From: Planctomycetota bacterium | GTDB taxonomy: Bacteria > Planctomycetota > Phycisphaerae > UBA1845 > UTPLA1 | Direction: 5' to 3' | DNA length: 64,000 nucleotides | Assembly (NCBI GenBank): GCA_003576905.1 | Contig: QEVG01000010.1 | Location: forward strand, 117,836 to 181,835 | Shown: one piece after another, positions 44,965 through 54,049 of the stretch | Position numbering within the stretch: position 1 is the first letter of the stretch | Layout: each line of letters begins with the position of its first letter | The notes under the pieces: model-generated | Databases searched by the model: none | What the model was told of the DNA's origin: nothing | Seen by the model: only the letters and a program-made list of their open reading frames with translations | Made by a program: the position numbers and the translations under genes

Positions 44965-47113
44965 ACGGCGTTTCTTCAGGTGGCGGTTGCGCCGCAAACG
45001 CCTGTTTGAGGCGTCGCACCTCAGTCGGCGACAGGTCATCCTGACGCGCTGAAAGGTCCAACCCCACGGTCGCGCCAATCTTGACGATCACCTTCATCGG
45101 GAGTTGATAGACACGCGAAAAATCGCGGACACTCATCGGCTCTTCCAACATGTCGACGGCCAGCCGCTCGGCCATCTCACGCACCCGGGCCTCCAGCTTC
45201 CGGCGGTCACCCTCATTCGGACCACCAAATCGCGCCGGCCTTGCAGATCCCGGCGCCTGCGGCCTGTCTTCCCTCTTGGGCCGGGATGTCTGGTCTTTGG
45301 CCGGTCTATTGGGGAGTGATGGCCGGGCCTCCTCGTAATACCAATCCGAGTCGGTGATTTTTCGGCTTGGCCACAATTCCCTGGTCATGTCGTCAGCGCA
45401 CCTCTCCGTGAACGGATAGAGCCCTTGGACAAGGACAGGCCTGCCACCGGTGGGGGTCAGACATCGGCCTCCGGTCCCCTTAATGTGCATCAAGCTGAGC
45501 AGATTGGTGTCATTCACCGCCGCGATCATCTCCGGTGTGAGCGCTGAGATTTTCTCCTCCTCCCAGGATTTTGATTGCGACTGCCCTCGTGATTCGTTTG
45601 TTCCCTGGCTTGTCCCAAAGCTACTGCTTGAGGAGTCGCTACCCGTGCGAGAGTCCGGCTTCGCATCGAGGATTCCCATGGATGTTGTCGTACTCACACC
45701 ACTGGAAGAGCCATAGGTATTTGAAGAGGATGAAGATGTTCCCTTGGAATGGGATTCGGACGTTGACCCGCCGTGTTTGTATTCGACCGTCCGACCAGCA
45801 ATCGTCTGGAAGAGTTCAATCACGCGCGGGTCCTCCAGCGTCAGGCACTGTTTGAAGCTGGTGTTCTCAAACACGTTGCCATAAAGGTCTGTGTCCCGTG
45901 TCTTCAGCGAGCTGGAAGACTGATGGGCCAGAATAAAGCCAACCCCCGCGGAGCGGGCATCCTCCAACATCTCGACAACATTGCGAGCGGCGAGCCGGTG
46001 GAACTCATCCACAGCCACAAAGCACTGCGTCCGCCGGCCCTCCTTTTCACGGCGCGAAGCGGTCTCAAGCAGGCAGAAGAGGATTAGCTTTCCAACATCG
46101 GCCGACAAGAGCGACAGCGCGCGGGAATCCAAGTGGACGTAGAGGATTTCACGGTCCTCATAGAACCGTTCAAAATCAATAAGCTGGTCCCTTCCGATCG
46201 GCGCGCCATTAGTGTGTACGTTCTTGGCATATTGCAAGGCTTGCAGCGCGGAGTAGAGCCCGCGAGCATCCTTATTGCCCGACTTGCCCGTCGTGGCATG
46301 ACGAATGAAGTCGATCATCTCATCCATGGTGGAGGGACGGTCGTTATACAGAATCTCATTAAGCTGCGTCCGCTGCTCGTCAGTGAAAAAGTCCGAGCCG
46401 TAGCCTTCCGGATAGACCATCGAAAGGGCCTTCAGGAAGAACTCGCTCCGTTTCAGCGGATAGGCCACGGACCGAATGCAAAAGAACGGGTCAAAACAGA
46501 GACCCTCGTACTCCGGGTCCACCGAGAAGAACCGCAGAGCCTGTCCCCTCGCGTCGGCGATCTGGGTCGCCAACGCGCGAAGATATCGGTCACCATTCTG
46601 CTTCAGGTCAACGATAAGCATGGGGGGCGGGGCATGTGTCGCGCCTTTGCGATCGATGTAGCCCTCAGCCAACTGCAGAAGCAACTGGGCGATCGCATGA
46701 GAGGTCTTTCCAGAACCGGAGCCGCCCAGGACGTAGGCATGATTCTTGAAGACCTCTCTGGGGACGAAGATCGGCTCGTGCTGCGGGTATCGGAGTCCGA
46801 CAAAAATCTCCTCTCGATAAATCGGGCTCGAACGATGCAACGATTCGAGGTAGCGGGCGAATTCGCACGGGGGTTCCCCCGGAAAAATCGCCTGCATCCG
46901 GCGGCGCTGCAGGATTTGCCAGGCCCGGTCCCCAAGCCGACGCCACATAGCATCAAGGTCGATTCGACCGAGCCGGATGTCCAATGGCCCCGCCCATCGA
47001 ACCACAGGGCCGGTGGGGTCCAGCGTGGCTGGGAGGCTCAATTGCGGCTGATCCGCGAGGTAATCCTCGAAGGGCCTAAGGTCAACTGTCTTCGGTTTTT
47101 TAAGCCAACGCAT
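44963..47113 (-). CDS. Conjugative coupling ATPase, VirD4/TraG-like
   Basis: The 716-residue hexameric ATPase would link DNA substrate to a secretion channel. Walker A is LGGSGSGKTSH (about 130-138), followed by LIVDLKQNGDRYLRALA; Walker B is CFVAVDEFHRLAA and a further motif is GFILAHQSSSSL. A serine-rich insertion (about residues 485-550) separates the motor from the C-terminus. The last 60 residues resemble an IF2-N-type helical fold (RDFSRVYQLPMKVIVKIGAT). There is no obvious N-terminal membrane anchor. The start at 47113 has GAAGAGGG upstream and overlaps the upstream gene by 14 bp. Confidence 0.82.
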   Translation of the reverse strand: MRWLKKPKTVDLRPFEDYLADQPQLSLPATLDPTGPVVRWAGPLDIRLGRIDLDAMWRRLGDRAWQILQRRRMQAIFPGEPPCEFARYLESLHRSSPIYREEIFVGLRYPQHEPIFVPREVFKNHAYVLGGSGSGKTSHAIAQLLLQLAEGYIDRKGATHAPPPMLIVDLKQNGDRYLRALATQIADARGQALRFFSVDPEYEGLCFDPFFCIRSVAYPLKRSEFFLKALSMVYPEGYGSDFFTDEQRTQLNEILYNDRPSTMDEMIDFIRHATTGKSGNKDARGLYSALQALQYAKNVHTNGAPIGRDQLIDFERFYEDREILYVHLDSRALSLLSADVGKLILFCLLETASRREKEGRRTQCFVAVDEFHRLAARNVVEMLEDARSAGVGFILAHQSSSSLKTRDTDLYGNVFENTSFKQCLTLEDPRVIELFQTIAGRTVEYKHGGSTSESHSKGTSSSSSNTYGSSSGVSTTTSMGILDAKPDSRTGSDSSSSSFGTSQGTNESRGQSQSKSWEEEKISALTPEMIAAVNDTNLLSLMHIKGTGGRCLTPTGGRPVLVQGLYPFTERCADDMTRELWPSRKITDSDWYYEEARPSLPNRPAKDQTSRPKREDRPQAPGSARPARFGGPNEGDRRKLEARVREMAERLAVDMLEEPMSVRDFSRVYQLPMKVIVKIGATVGLDLSARQDDLSPTEVRRLKQAFAAQPPPEETP

Positions 47114-47807
47114 GCAATCCCTCTTCCAGGTTATTGAAACCCGGCACACACTCGACGCGAACATGGGTCACTTCGCGAAGCGGGATTCGGTCATCAAACG
47201 TCGCGGAGTTGACGGCCTTGACCAACAACTCCGCGCGTTCATGCGACTCCACCAGAATAGCGTGCGAGTAGACCAGATTAGCAAGCCACGGCAACATGCC
47301 CGGGGTCTGAATGACCTCGGCGATGTGGGAGCGGGTCATGGCGACGACATCAGCCGCCTTGGTGCCGTCGCCGGGCACATAGACGTGGAAGACGCGCGTC
47401 GATCGCGTGCTTCGCTCCAGGCAATGGTAGCGGCCCGGCGGGGCGTGCTCATCAAAAAGCGAGGCAACCTCGTCTTCTTCAAGTCGAATTCGCGGGAACC
47501 CCTTCAGATGGCAGAAACTGAAGATCGCGAGGTGTGTCGCCAGCGCCTCGGCGCCCAACCCCTCGGCACGGCGTCGGCTGACGCCGAGCGCCGCGGCGCC
47601 CTTGGCCTCTAACTGGTAGGCGCTGCGGTTTCCCTTGAAGAGCTTGCGGGCAGTGATGTAGCCCTCGTCACGAAGTCCATCGAGCGTCTTCTGTGGGTCG
47701 GCGCCGTCAAAATAGAGGCTGCTCAGGACCTCCTTGAAGGTGAAGCGATAGCGGGCGATATGGGCCAGCACCCGGCGATGGCGGTCGCTCAGCTTACCAA
47801 AGCTCAT
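47100..47807 (-). CDS. Replication-relaxation family protein
   Basis: The 235-residue protein has an N-terminal winged helix (LSDRHRRVLAHIARYRFTFKE, VLSSLYFDGADPQKTLDGL) and a C-terminal mixed domain, as in PF13814 proteins encoded beside coupling ATPases. The start at 47807 overlaps the previous stop by 14 bp and its own stop overlaps the ATPase start by 14 bp. Probably a DNA-processing or accessory mobilization protein. Confidence 0.7.
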   Translation of the reverse strand: MSFGKLSDRHRRVLAHIARYRFTFKEVLSSLYFDGADPQKTLDGLRDEGYITARKLFKGNRSAYQLEAKGAAALGVSRRRAEGLGAEALATHLAIFSFCHLKGFPRIRLEEDEVASLFDEHAPPGRYHCLERSTRSTRVFHVYVPGDGTKAADVVAMTRSHIAEVIQTPGMLPWLANLVYSHAILVESHERAELLVKAVNSATFDDRIPLREVTHVRVECVPGFNNLEEGLHALA

Positions 47808-48450
47808 ACGGAAGTCCCTGCTCCGCACAAAACCGGTGAAAATCCCTTAGCTTGGCGGCTCCGTAGGCACCGCCCAGTTCGATGACGCGGCGATCGGCGG
47901 CGGCCCGAATCATGGCGTCGGGCAGCCGATGCCGGTCGCCGAATCCCTCCTGCCGAAGCCGCGCTTCAGAAATCCACTCCGCGCCGCTTTCCCTCGCTCC
48001 ATACCGCCACGCCAAGTATAACCCGGCCAGCGTCACGTCATGACTCACCTCGCTTCGCCGCGGCCATCGTCCGCCGCTGCCGCCTCGGGCGTGTCCTGCC
48101 TTTCGGCTGGCGATGACCAGCCTCATGAGCTTGGCCGGTCCCCTCCACCTGGCATCGAGAATCGTCGCGAGCCGCTCGAATACCGGCTCAGTCTTTCCTG
48201 GGGACCATTTCACAAGCGGCCGCTCCAACGCCAGCTCTGGCCGTACAGGCACCGATGCCTGCTCAACTAGGCCGGCCTGGGCCAAGGCCTCGATCCGGCG
48301 GGTGGCCTGGCGAGTCGGTTCAGTCACGGTTCCAAACCAGATGCGGGCAATCTGCGGGATGGAGAGGACGCGAACGCGGAGCGTCAGCGCGTCAAGAATG
48401 TCCCGGTCCCGTACGCTCAGGCTACGACTTCCTCGCACCATCGCCGACAC
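47794..48450 (-). CDS. Replication-relaxation-like winged-helix protein
   Basis: The 218-residue protein has an N-terminal winged helix (LSVRDRDILDALTLRVRVLS, TRQATRRIEALAQAGLVEQ) and a C-terminal region with PDAMIRAAADRRVIELGGAY, reminiscent of the nuclease-like half of MobC/replication-relaxation proteins. It is the first gene of the operon with the second such protein and the coupling ATPase. GTG 48450 or ATG 48441 could be the start. Confidence 0.65.
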   Translation of the reverse strand: MSAMVRGSRSLSVRDRDILDALTLRVRVLSIPQIARIWFGTVTEPTRQATRRIEALAQAGLVEQASVPVRPELALERPLVKWSPGKTEPVFERLATILDARWRGPAKLMRLVIASRKAGHARGGSGGRWPRRSEVSHDVTLAGLYLAWRYGARESGAEWISEARLRQEGFGDRHRLPDAMIRAAADRRVIELGGAYGAAKLRDFHRFCAEQGLPYELW

Positions 48451-48674
48451 ATTCTCCGGTCGTCTTGAAGGGGGCGGAAGGTGTACAAGACGCCATCAAT
48501 AACATGCGATTTTGAAATAGGTTACAGGGACGCGGGGTTCCGATTCAACGGCAGGAAGCGGGGCCATCGAATCGGAGCTGGAAACGGAGGGAAACGGCTA
48601 ACGGACAAGCGGAGGAGTTCGAACAGGTCAAGAAAACGCCGCATCTGTCCCCTTTGGATGCGGCGGCGCAAACC

Positions 48675-48944
48675 TCAATAATCCTCCGGCAAGAGGATAG
48701 TGGTCGCCGATCGGTCGGCCTCGGTAATGATCCAGAATTTACAGCCGTTGCGGTCCCGATAGACGGACAGGAGCCTGAAACCCTGTTCAAGGGAGAGTTC
48801 ATTCTCCTCCCGGTCCGCCTCGCACACTTCACCCCAGTCGCCCACAGCATGCCGCTGCAACGCTGCATGCACGTCTTCGGGATGGAGGGTTTCCAGAGCG
48901 ACAGACGTGATGACGAGCCTTCCCAGCGCGAACTTACAGCCCAT
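48675..48944 (-). CDS. Conserved plasmid-type small protein
   Basis: The 89-residue protein starts MGCKFALGRLVITSVALETL, continues HAVGDWGEVCEADREENELS, and ends WIITEADRSATTILLPEDY, a pattern I know from many plasmids and integrative elements, where it is listed as hypothetical. It overlaps the upstream gene by 11 bp. Function unknown. Confidence 0.8.
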   Translation of the reverse strand: MGCKFALGRLVITSVALETLHPEDVHAALQRHAVGDWGEVCEADREENELSLEQGFRLLSVYRDRNGCKFWIITEADRSATTILLPEDY

Positions 48945-49251
48945 TGCCGTCGGCCTCCCCGCCCAGGTTCGAGTCTTCGCCGTAGACGGGGTCCACCATC
49001 CGGAAGCCGCTCAGCCAGCACCGGGTCTTTTCCCACTCCTCAGGCGTCTCGCTCCGCCAGGCGGCAAAGAGGTTTTCACCAATCCACCACCGTACGCAGT
49101 GTTCGCGACAGACCAGCCAATGGGCTCGGCCGACATTGTGCGGCCCCTCGCTTTCTCCACAGTGCGGGCACCCTCCAAAATAACCTTGAAATGCCCCAGT
49201 GCTTAGCTTCGTGACGCCGGTGCCTCGAATCTTGTTGTCATCCGAATTCAT
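48934..49251 (-). CDS. Small plasmid-type protein with CxxC and Trp residues
   Basis: The 105-residue protein has GGCPHCGESEG, WLVCREHCVRWWIGENLF and EEWEKTRCWLSGFRMVDPVY, suggesting zinc binding. Overlaps the neighbouring genes on both sides (ATGA upstream, 11 bp downstream), so it is part of a three-gene coupled unit. Often found beside the 89-residue protein. Confidence 0.7.
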   Translation of the reverse strand: MNSDDNKIRGTGVTKLSTGAFQGYFGGCPHCGESEGPHNVGRAHWLVCREHCVRWWIGENLFAAWRSETPEEWEKTRCWLSGFRMVDPVYGEDSNLGGEADGNGL

Positions 49252-49481
49252 AGGCTCCAGCCCTCCCCGCGTACGGTCGGCGCAGGCACCTCGGTTGGCA
49301 TGCCCACAAGGTGGCAGCGCACGGTCTCCAAGGCATCGAAGAAATGCGCTCCCGCATGAGCGCGGGCAAAGTCGTTAAAGTCCGCCCGCCTCAAGACGTG
49401 CAGAATCCAACACAGTGCATCACGAAACTCGTCAGGCATCTGGGTCGGATAAAGGTATTTCACTTCGAGTAGGTCTTTCAT
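49248..49481 (-). CDS. Small conserved protein, first in three-gene unit
   Basis: The 77-residue protein (MKDLLEVKYLYPTQMPDEFR ...) has AAGGAG 9 bp upstream of ATG at 49481. An upstream Met at 49490 abuts the same site and a much longer frame is only composition-driven. It couples to the next gene by ATGA. Function unknown. Confidence 0.6.
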   Translation of the reverse strand: MKDLLEVKYLYPTQMPDEFRDALCWILHVLRRADFNDFARAHAGAHFFDALETVRCHLVGMPTEVPAPTVRGEGWSL

Positions 49482-49952
49482 GTTTCTCATCTCCTTCAAG
49501 CCGGCACGACCCCGAGCGCGCCGGCAGGTTGTCCGCGGGCCATCGCCGGCCAAGCCAGCTTTTCCCGTCGGGGTCGGTTTTTTTCGGTCACAATTCCTGC
49601 CGGAAAAAACCGGCCCCCGGGAAAAGCGAAAAGAACTGCATCGAGCTACTGCTCGATGCCGCATGGATGACGCGGGGTGAGTCGAAGACGGAGGGCGGCG
49701 GGCGCAAAGCAAGGACCGTGACCGCGAAGCGGCCCGCGCAGCGGGCGGCCGAAGGCCGGCGCGGTCCTTGCGACCCCGCAACCGGAGTCAAGACGATCCC
49801 CTGCGATGGAAGGGACCGGCGAAGCCGGACTGCGTGGACTCGGGCTGCGGCGAGGCCAGGAAAATGGGCAGGTGGTTGCCCCGGACCTCACGTGAATTGA
49901 AAACCCTTCTGTGTTGTCCTTCGATTGAACGAACGTGGCTATAAAGCGCCGG
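49482..49952. other. GC-rich, palindrome-rich intergenic region
   Basis: 470 bp without a credible gene. It holds several nested inverted repeats, such as CGAGCTACTGCTCG and GGCGGCCGAAGGCCGGC, and the promoter for the 49481 unit. Similar composition occurs at 52857-53222. A transfer origin or replication region is possible but not shown. Confidence 0.4.
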
Positions 49953-50201
49953 TCAGGAGACCCTACGCGCCGCCCGTTCCCCGTGAATCCACGAGTGGGC
50001 GTCGTTGAGGGCCTTGGCGAGCACAGGAAGATCCTCGGCGTGAAAGCCGCCGGTCTCTTTCCACTCGTCACCCTCCTTGTAGAGCCGCGCGGCCGTCACG
50101 TTGTGCATGGGGCCGTTGGCCGTCTGGTTCTCCCAGACCAGCACCTTGACGCTTCCGTAACGAATCTCTCGAATCGGTCGGTTCTTTTCGCTGTTAGGCA
50201 T
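49953..50201 (-). CDS. Conserved plasmid-type small protein
   Basis: The 82-residue protein has VKVLVWENQTANGPMHNVTA and ARLYKEGDEWKETGGFHAED, then LAKALNDAHSWI, a pattern common in plasmids and ICEs where the protein is listed as hypothetical. Typical length, stand-alone here. Confidence 0.8.
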   Translation of the reverse strand: MPNSEKNRPIREIRYGSVKVLVWENQTANGPMHNVTAARLYKEGDEWKETGGFHAEDLPVLAKALNDAHSWIHGERAARRVS

Positions 50202-50248
50202 AAAGCACCATCCTTTCCAGAGGCCGGACCATCCACCTGTATGGAGGG

Positions 50249-50812
50249 TTATGGTGCCGTGCCCGGATAAAGTGACTCAGGCTCCTGCCTGCTGAATTCA
50301 GGCGCCGCGCTGCGGAGGCATGCAAAGACCAGCCGGCGAATGATGTCGGACGAATAGCGGGCACGAGCCTTGACCCGCAGGAGGCGAATACCTGCGGCCC
50401 GGAGTGTTTGGTTCAGAAAACGGTCACGCTGTTGACGGCACTTTAGCTCATGCGAGCGGTCGTCGAGCTCAATGGCGAGAATGATCCGCGTCGTCCGGGG
50501 TTCACAGAGCACAAAGTCGAGGTGTTTCTGGGAAATCGCCGCGCCGAATCCGCGGCGCCAGTCGGCATCAGAACAGGTCAAGATGTCGGCGACCCGTACC
50601 TTGCACATCACCTGGAACACATGGCCCACCGCCTCCTGCAGCGGCCCGAAGAAAGCGGCCTCGCCCTTGGTCAGTAGCGTGCCGCGTCCTTCATAAGGAG
50701 AACCGATTCGCGCTTGCCGGGCGCGAACAATTGTGGACCGGCGACGCCGGCCGTAAGGCCACCAACTTCCTCGGCGCGCCCTTCGCCGCGCCGCCACCCG
50801 CCTTGCATTCAT
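50249..50812 (-). CDS. DUF2726 domain protein (PD-(D/E)XK-like)
   Basis: The 187-residue frame contains a DUF2726 core from about residue 47: LLTKGEAAFFGPLQEAVGHV, ISQKHLDFVLCEPRTTRIIL, AIELDDRSHELKCRQQRDRF and AAGIRLLRVKAR. This fold belongs to the PD-(D/E)XK nuclease-like group, with the ELDD position acidic. The first 45 residues are Arg-rich and probably not translated; the true start may be a non-ATG codon nearer the core. Confidence 0.7.
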   Translation of the reverse strand: MNARRVAARRRARRGSWWPYGRRRRSTIVRARQARIGSPYEGRGTLLTKGEAAFFGPLQEAVGHVFQVMCKVRVADILTCSDADWRRGFGAAISQKHLDFVLCEPRTTRIILAIELDDRSHELKCRQQRDRFLNQTLRAAGIRLLRVKARARYSSDIIRRLVFACLRSAAPEFSRQEPESLYPGTAP

Positions 50813-50998
50813 CGATAATCAATAACACGGGCACCGACAATACTCAAACCATCGTCTCTGGATCTGCCGTCTTCGGCCGTCATCGTCGGGGCTCGTAAGA
50901 AGGGGCCCCCGGCGAGGAGGACCGAAGCGGCATCCGGCGCGCATGCGATTCCCCTACCCCGACGCCACCTGCCGGATCGGTCCAGAGTCAGAGGGCGC

Positions 50999-51955
50999 TC
51001 AGGGCTGATGCGTCGGCGACTTTCTCACCGCATCAATCACTATTGTGGGAGAATCCGTACCGAGTTGTCGCGCGATCCATGCGACTCGGCCAAGTCCGTA
51101 ACGCAGGTGGTTGTACTTCAGGGAAAGCGCCGTGGCCCTAGCCATCTCGTCGCTGGAGTGGGCGATCTCACGGTCATACCGGGAAAGCGCTTCGGCACCC
51201 CTCTGAATGATCTCCTGATAGCGTCGCTTGTCTTCCTCCAGCCGGGCTTGCTCGCTCGCCAACATGACCCGCAGCTTCTCGCGCCGCTTTGAGAGGTTCT
51301 TAGGCAGCTCGCGCTCGATGAGTTTTCCAATGTCGAAGTCGGGTTCTATTTCCTCAACAGGAATCGGCGGGGCATTGTCGCCCTGGGGCAGATAGTGCCA
51401 CGGGTGGCCGGGTTCATAACGGTCCTTCGGGTCGATCGTGCAGTCAGCGACAGTTTTGCGCGCCCACGCGTCCAACTCGGTCGCCGCCTGCGCTCCGAAT
51501 CCGCGGGCATAGGCTTCCAGTGCCGCCGAATACGCGGACTTGAGCCGCGGCTCTTCCCGCTCCAAAAACTCCGCCAGCTTCATTTGTGCGTCGGGCGTGC
51601 GCGGTGGCCTTCCCGAGCGCGGGTCTTCGCCCGTTCGCCGTGCATCTTCGACGGCCTGTATGTCGGCGAAGATGGCGACCAACTCGCGGCCATGTTCTTC
51701 GGTCATCGCCCGGACCTCGGCCTCGTCGGGCTCAATGGGGCCGTCAGTGGTGACACTGAAGACACCGGCCTCAATCGCACCAGATAGAGGCACTGCGCAG
51801 GGGACATCGGCCCAGTGGGGCGAACGGAGTTCCTGGATTTGGTCGTGAGGTTGGGCCGCAGCTTCTGGCGTCGCTGTGACGGGTGGCTGCAAGGGAACCG
51901 GGGTCTCGGGCACGTCCCGCGCCCATTCAAATAGCTGTTGGGTATGTCGGCTCAT
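50999..51955 (-). CDS. Protein of unknown function with coiled coil
   Basis: The 318-residue soluble, acidic protein has a proline-rich N-terminus, a helical middle and a likely coiled coil at about residues 230-285 (SKRREKLRVMLASEQARLEE). No motif recognised. It lies in the plasmid-like segment, co-directional with the ArdC-like gene 91 bp upstream. Confidence 0.55.
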   Translation of the reverse strand: MSRHTQQLFEWARDVPETPVPLQPPVTATPEAAAQPHDQIQELRSPHWADVPCAVPLSGAIEAGVFSVTTDGPIEPDEAEVRAMTEEHGRELVAIFADIQAVEDARRTGEDPRSGRPPRTPDAQMKLAEFLEREEPRLKSAYSAALEAYARGFGAQAATELDAWARKTVADCTIDPKDRYEPGHPWHYLPQGDNAPPIPVEEIEPDFDIGKLIERELPKNLSKRREKLRVMLASEQARLEEDKRRYQEIIQRGAEALSRYDREIAHSSDEMARATALSLKYNHLRYGLGRVAWIARQLGTDSPTIVIDAVRKSPTHQP

Positions 51956-52046
51956 GGCGGATATACCCTGTTATGAGGCCGCGCCCAGCGATGGTGACCC
52001 GATCGAAGCGGGAAGGCCGGAGCCTTCCCGCAAGAGATAGTGCGCC

Positions 52047-52856
52047 TCACGGCGACGCGCTAATGGCCTCGATGATGGAAGTGGCGGTCTTCTGGATGTG
52101 GTCGAGCGACTCGGTGAGCGTCTCCTTGTCGCCGTTGTAGAGCTTGATGTAGTCCGCGGCGGCGCCGTTGGTGTCGAGCCCGATGGCCTGGCAGACGACG
52201 AATGCGACGGCTTCGGCTTCAGTCTCGCGGATGGTCTTGCTGGTTTCTTTGCGCCGCTCCGTGCGGTGCAGCATCTCGTGCGCCATCTCATGGACCAGTA
52301 CAGAGAACTCTTCAGCGGGAGTCAGGTCGGGGCGAATCACGATCTTGCCACCCTTGGAGACGCCATCGGCCGAGCCGATATCTTCGGAGTACTCGACGGT
52401 GACGGCGCGCTGAGCAATGAATTCCTTGAGCCGCTCGGTGTGGCCATTCGGATCGCCGCCGACGCGGGCAAATTCAGGCAACGGCTTGCCGTCGGTCTGG
52501 CTGACATCGAAGACGTAAACCGCCTTGAAGCGTAGGAGCGTCTCGGCATCCTGCTCTGCAGGAGCGGTGTCGCCGGCTGTCGCTTTCTTGCGAAGGAGCA
52601 TGGGGGCGATGATGACGATGCCCTTCTCGCCCGCCTTCACGAAGCGTCCAAGTTCTTTCCAGCGGTTGAACCCGGCGACGTGAGTGGCATCGGGCCGCTG
52701 CATCGCGATCATCATGCAGTTGCCGAAGCTGTAGTGGTGAAAGCGAGCCATCGTCGCGAGATAGGCCTTGAAGGCGTCGCTCCCGCCGCGCTCCACGTCG
52801 GCGATGAGTTGGTTGAGGGCGTCTTCAGCGAGTTGTTTGGCTTGTTCGACTTTCAT
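52047..52856 (-). CDS. ArdC-like antirestriction protein
   Basis: The 269-residue protein has the ArdC plan. An N-terminal ssDNA-binding domain (HHYSFGNCMMIAMQRPDATH, VAGFNRWKELGRFVKAGEKG) precedes a C-terminal metallopeptidase-like domain with the HExxH motif in VLVHEMAHEMLHR. In conjugative plasmids ArdC protects incoming DNA from host restriction. GGAGG precedes the ATG by 9 bp. Supports a transfer history for the island. Confidence 0.82.
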   Translation of the reverse strand: MKVEQAKQLAEDALNQLIADVERGGSDAFKAYLATMARFHHYSFGNCMMIAMQRPDATHVAGFNRWKELGRFVKAGEKGIVIIAPMLLRKKATAGDTAPAEQDAETLLRFKAVYVFDVSQTDGKPLPEFARVGGDPNGHTERLKEFIAQRAVTVEYSEDIGSADGVSKGGKIVIRPDLTPAEEFSVLVHEMAHEMLHRTERRKETSKTIRETEAEAVAFVVCQAIGLDTNGAAADYIKLYNGDKETLTESLDHIQKTATSIIEAISASP

Positions 52857-53222
52857 GGTTTTGTCCTCCGAGTTTGGGTTTTGTGTTTCCTCACCGGAGG
52901 CTGGGAAACCAAAACCCCAAACCGGACGGACAAGCGACGCGTCCGGCCGGCTCCAGGGACGGGCGGACAGCAGCGGACGTGACAGGCCGGAGCCAGCGGC
53001 GAAGAGCGAAGCGTGCCTGGCGCGGTCGATGCCCGCGCGGACCGGCGGCGCCAGCCGGGAGCAGACCGGACGCGGCGCGGTCAGAAAGTCAGCAAGCCAA
53101 ACCTGTCGAAGAAAGAGCGCCCCGCATCATCCTGTGCCGATGCGTGCGTGGGCGTTGCATGCAAGAGCGTGTCGCGCAAGAGCACGCGCCGCGATCACCA
53201 GCGAGAGCGATTGAAGCAAGGG
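52857..53222. other. GC-rich intergenic region, possible regulatory or origin DNA
   Basis: About 365 bp with many short inverted repeats (ggccggctccagg ... gccggagccagcgg, ggcgcggtcgatgcccgcgc) and no credible gene. Composition matches 49482-49952. Contains the ArdC promoter and ribosome site. Confidence 0.4.
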
Positions 53223-53477
53223 TCAGCCGGCGAGATGGGCGAGGTCCGGATCGATGGCATGCGTGCTGAGTGAAGGTGGGTGGGTCATGCGGCTTTCCTC
53301 CCAGAGGAGCACGTCGGCAAGGCGGGCGTAGCGGATGCGGCCGCGGCGCTCGAAGGGAAGTTCGCCGGATTCCATCGCGCGGATGACAGTCTGACGACGC
53401 ATGCGCTGCATCCTGCGAATCTGATTTACGGAGAGCCAATGGGAGAAAGGAGACTCGGGTCGTAGTGTTGGGTTCAT
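53223..53477 (-). CDS. Helix-turn-helix (excisionase-type) protein
   Basis: The 84-residue protein has the MerR/excisionase-like HTH LSVNQIRRMQRMRRQTVIRA followed by RRGRIRYARLADVLLWEE. A longer reading to 53519 is possible; neither start has a good ribosome site. Likely a transcription regulator of the plasmid-like segment or a recombination directionality factor. Confidence 0.65.
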   Translation of the reverse strand: MNPTLRPESPFSHWLSVNQIRRMQRMRRQTVIRAMESGELPFERRGRIRYARLADVLLWEESRMTHPPSLSTHAIDPDLAHLAG

Positions 53478-53550
53478 GCCAAGGAGATATCGGTGACGGC
53501 AATTGGAAGCAAGGGGCACGAAAGCGGTTCGGACGCATTAGCGCAGGGCG

Positions 53551-54039
53551 TCAATCCCGGTCCATGGCCGGCGCCGAACGAATTCCAGCAATGAAGGCAT
53601 CGGCGATCCGCGCCTCAAAGCGTTCCCGTTCCAACTCCCTTCCCCGTGCATTGGATGGGAGCTTTAGTGGACCGATACGCCTCGCCTCCCTTTCGAGGTG
53701 TTCCATGCAATGAGCAACGCCCTTCATCAAGGCACGGGCGACGTGGCTCGCCGTCAGCTTAGTACCAGTGCTGCGGCGGTAGGTCTCGACAAGCTGCAAC
53801 AAGGTGGCCTCGGACGCTGGCGTAAAGACGAACTCGCGCTTGATACTGGGGATCGCAGCGGGATGGGCAGGCGGCAGAACGGTTCGCGCTGCGGGAATTG
53901 GCTCCGCCACTGTTGGGTGCTCCGGCACCTGCGACTCCCTCTCCACAACAGGCGCTGCGACCGCCCGCGCGGCGGCATCGAGATCGAAGAGCCTGGCGAC
54001 TGACGATGATGGTGGCGGCGTGCGAAGCGGTTTGGCCAT
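53551..54039 (-). CDS. ParA-associated partner protein
   Basis: The 162-residue protein has a proline-rich N-terminal half and a helical C-terminal half (FVFTPASEATLLQLVETYRR, TKLTASHVARALMKGVAHCM) that could fold as a small centromere-binding domain. It starts 10 bp after the parA stop, with GGTGGGGGGAG upstream, so the pair is an operon. ParB-type function is inferred from position only. Confidence 0.6.
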   Translation of the reverse strand: MAKPLRTPPPSSSVARLFDLDAAARAVAAPVVERESQVPEHPTVAEPIPAARTVLPPAHPAAIPSIKREFVFTPASEATLLQLVETYRRSTGTKLTASHVARALMKGVAHCMEHLEREARRIGPLKLPSNARGRELERERFEARIADAFIAGIRSAPAMDRD

Positions 54040-54049
54040 CTCCCCCCAC

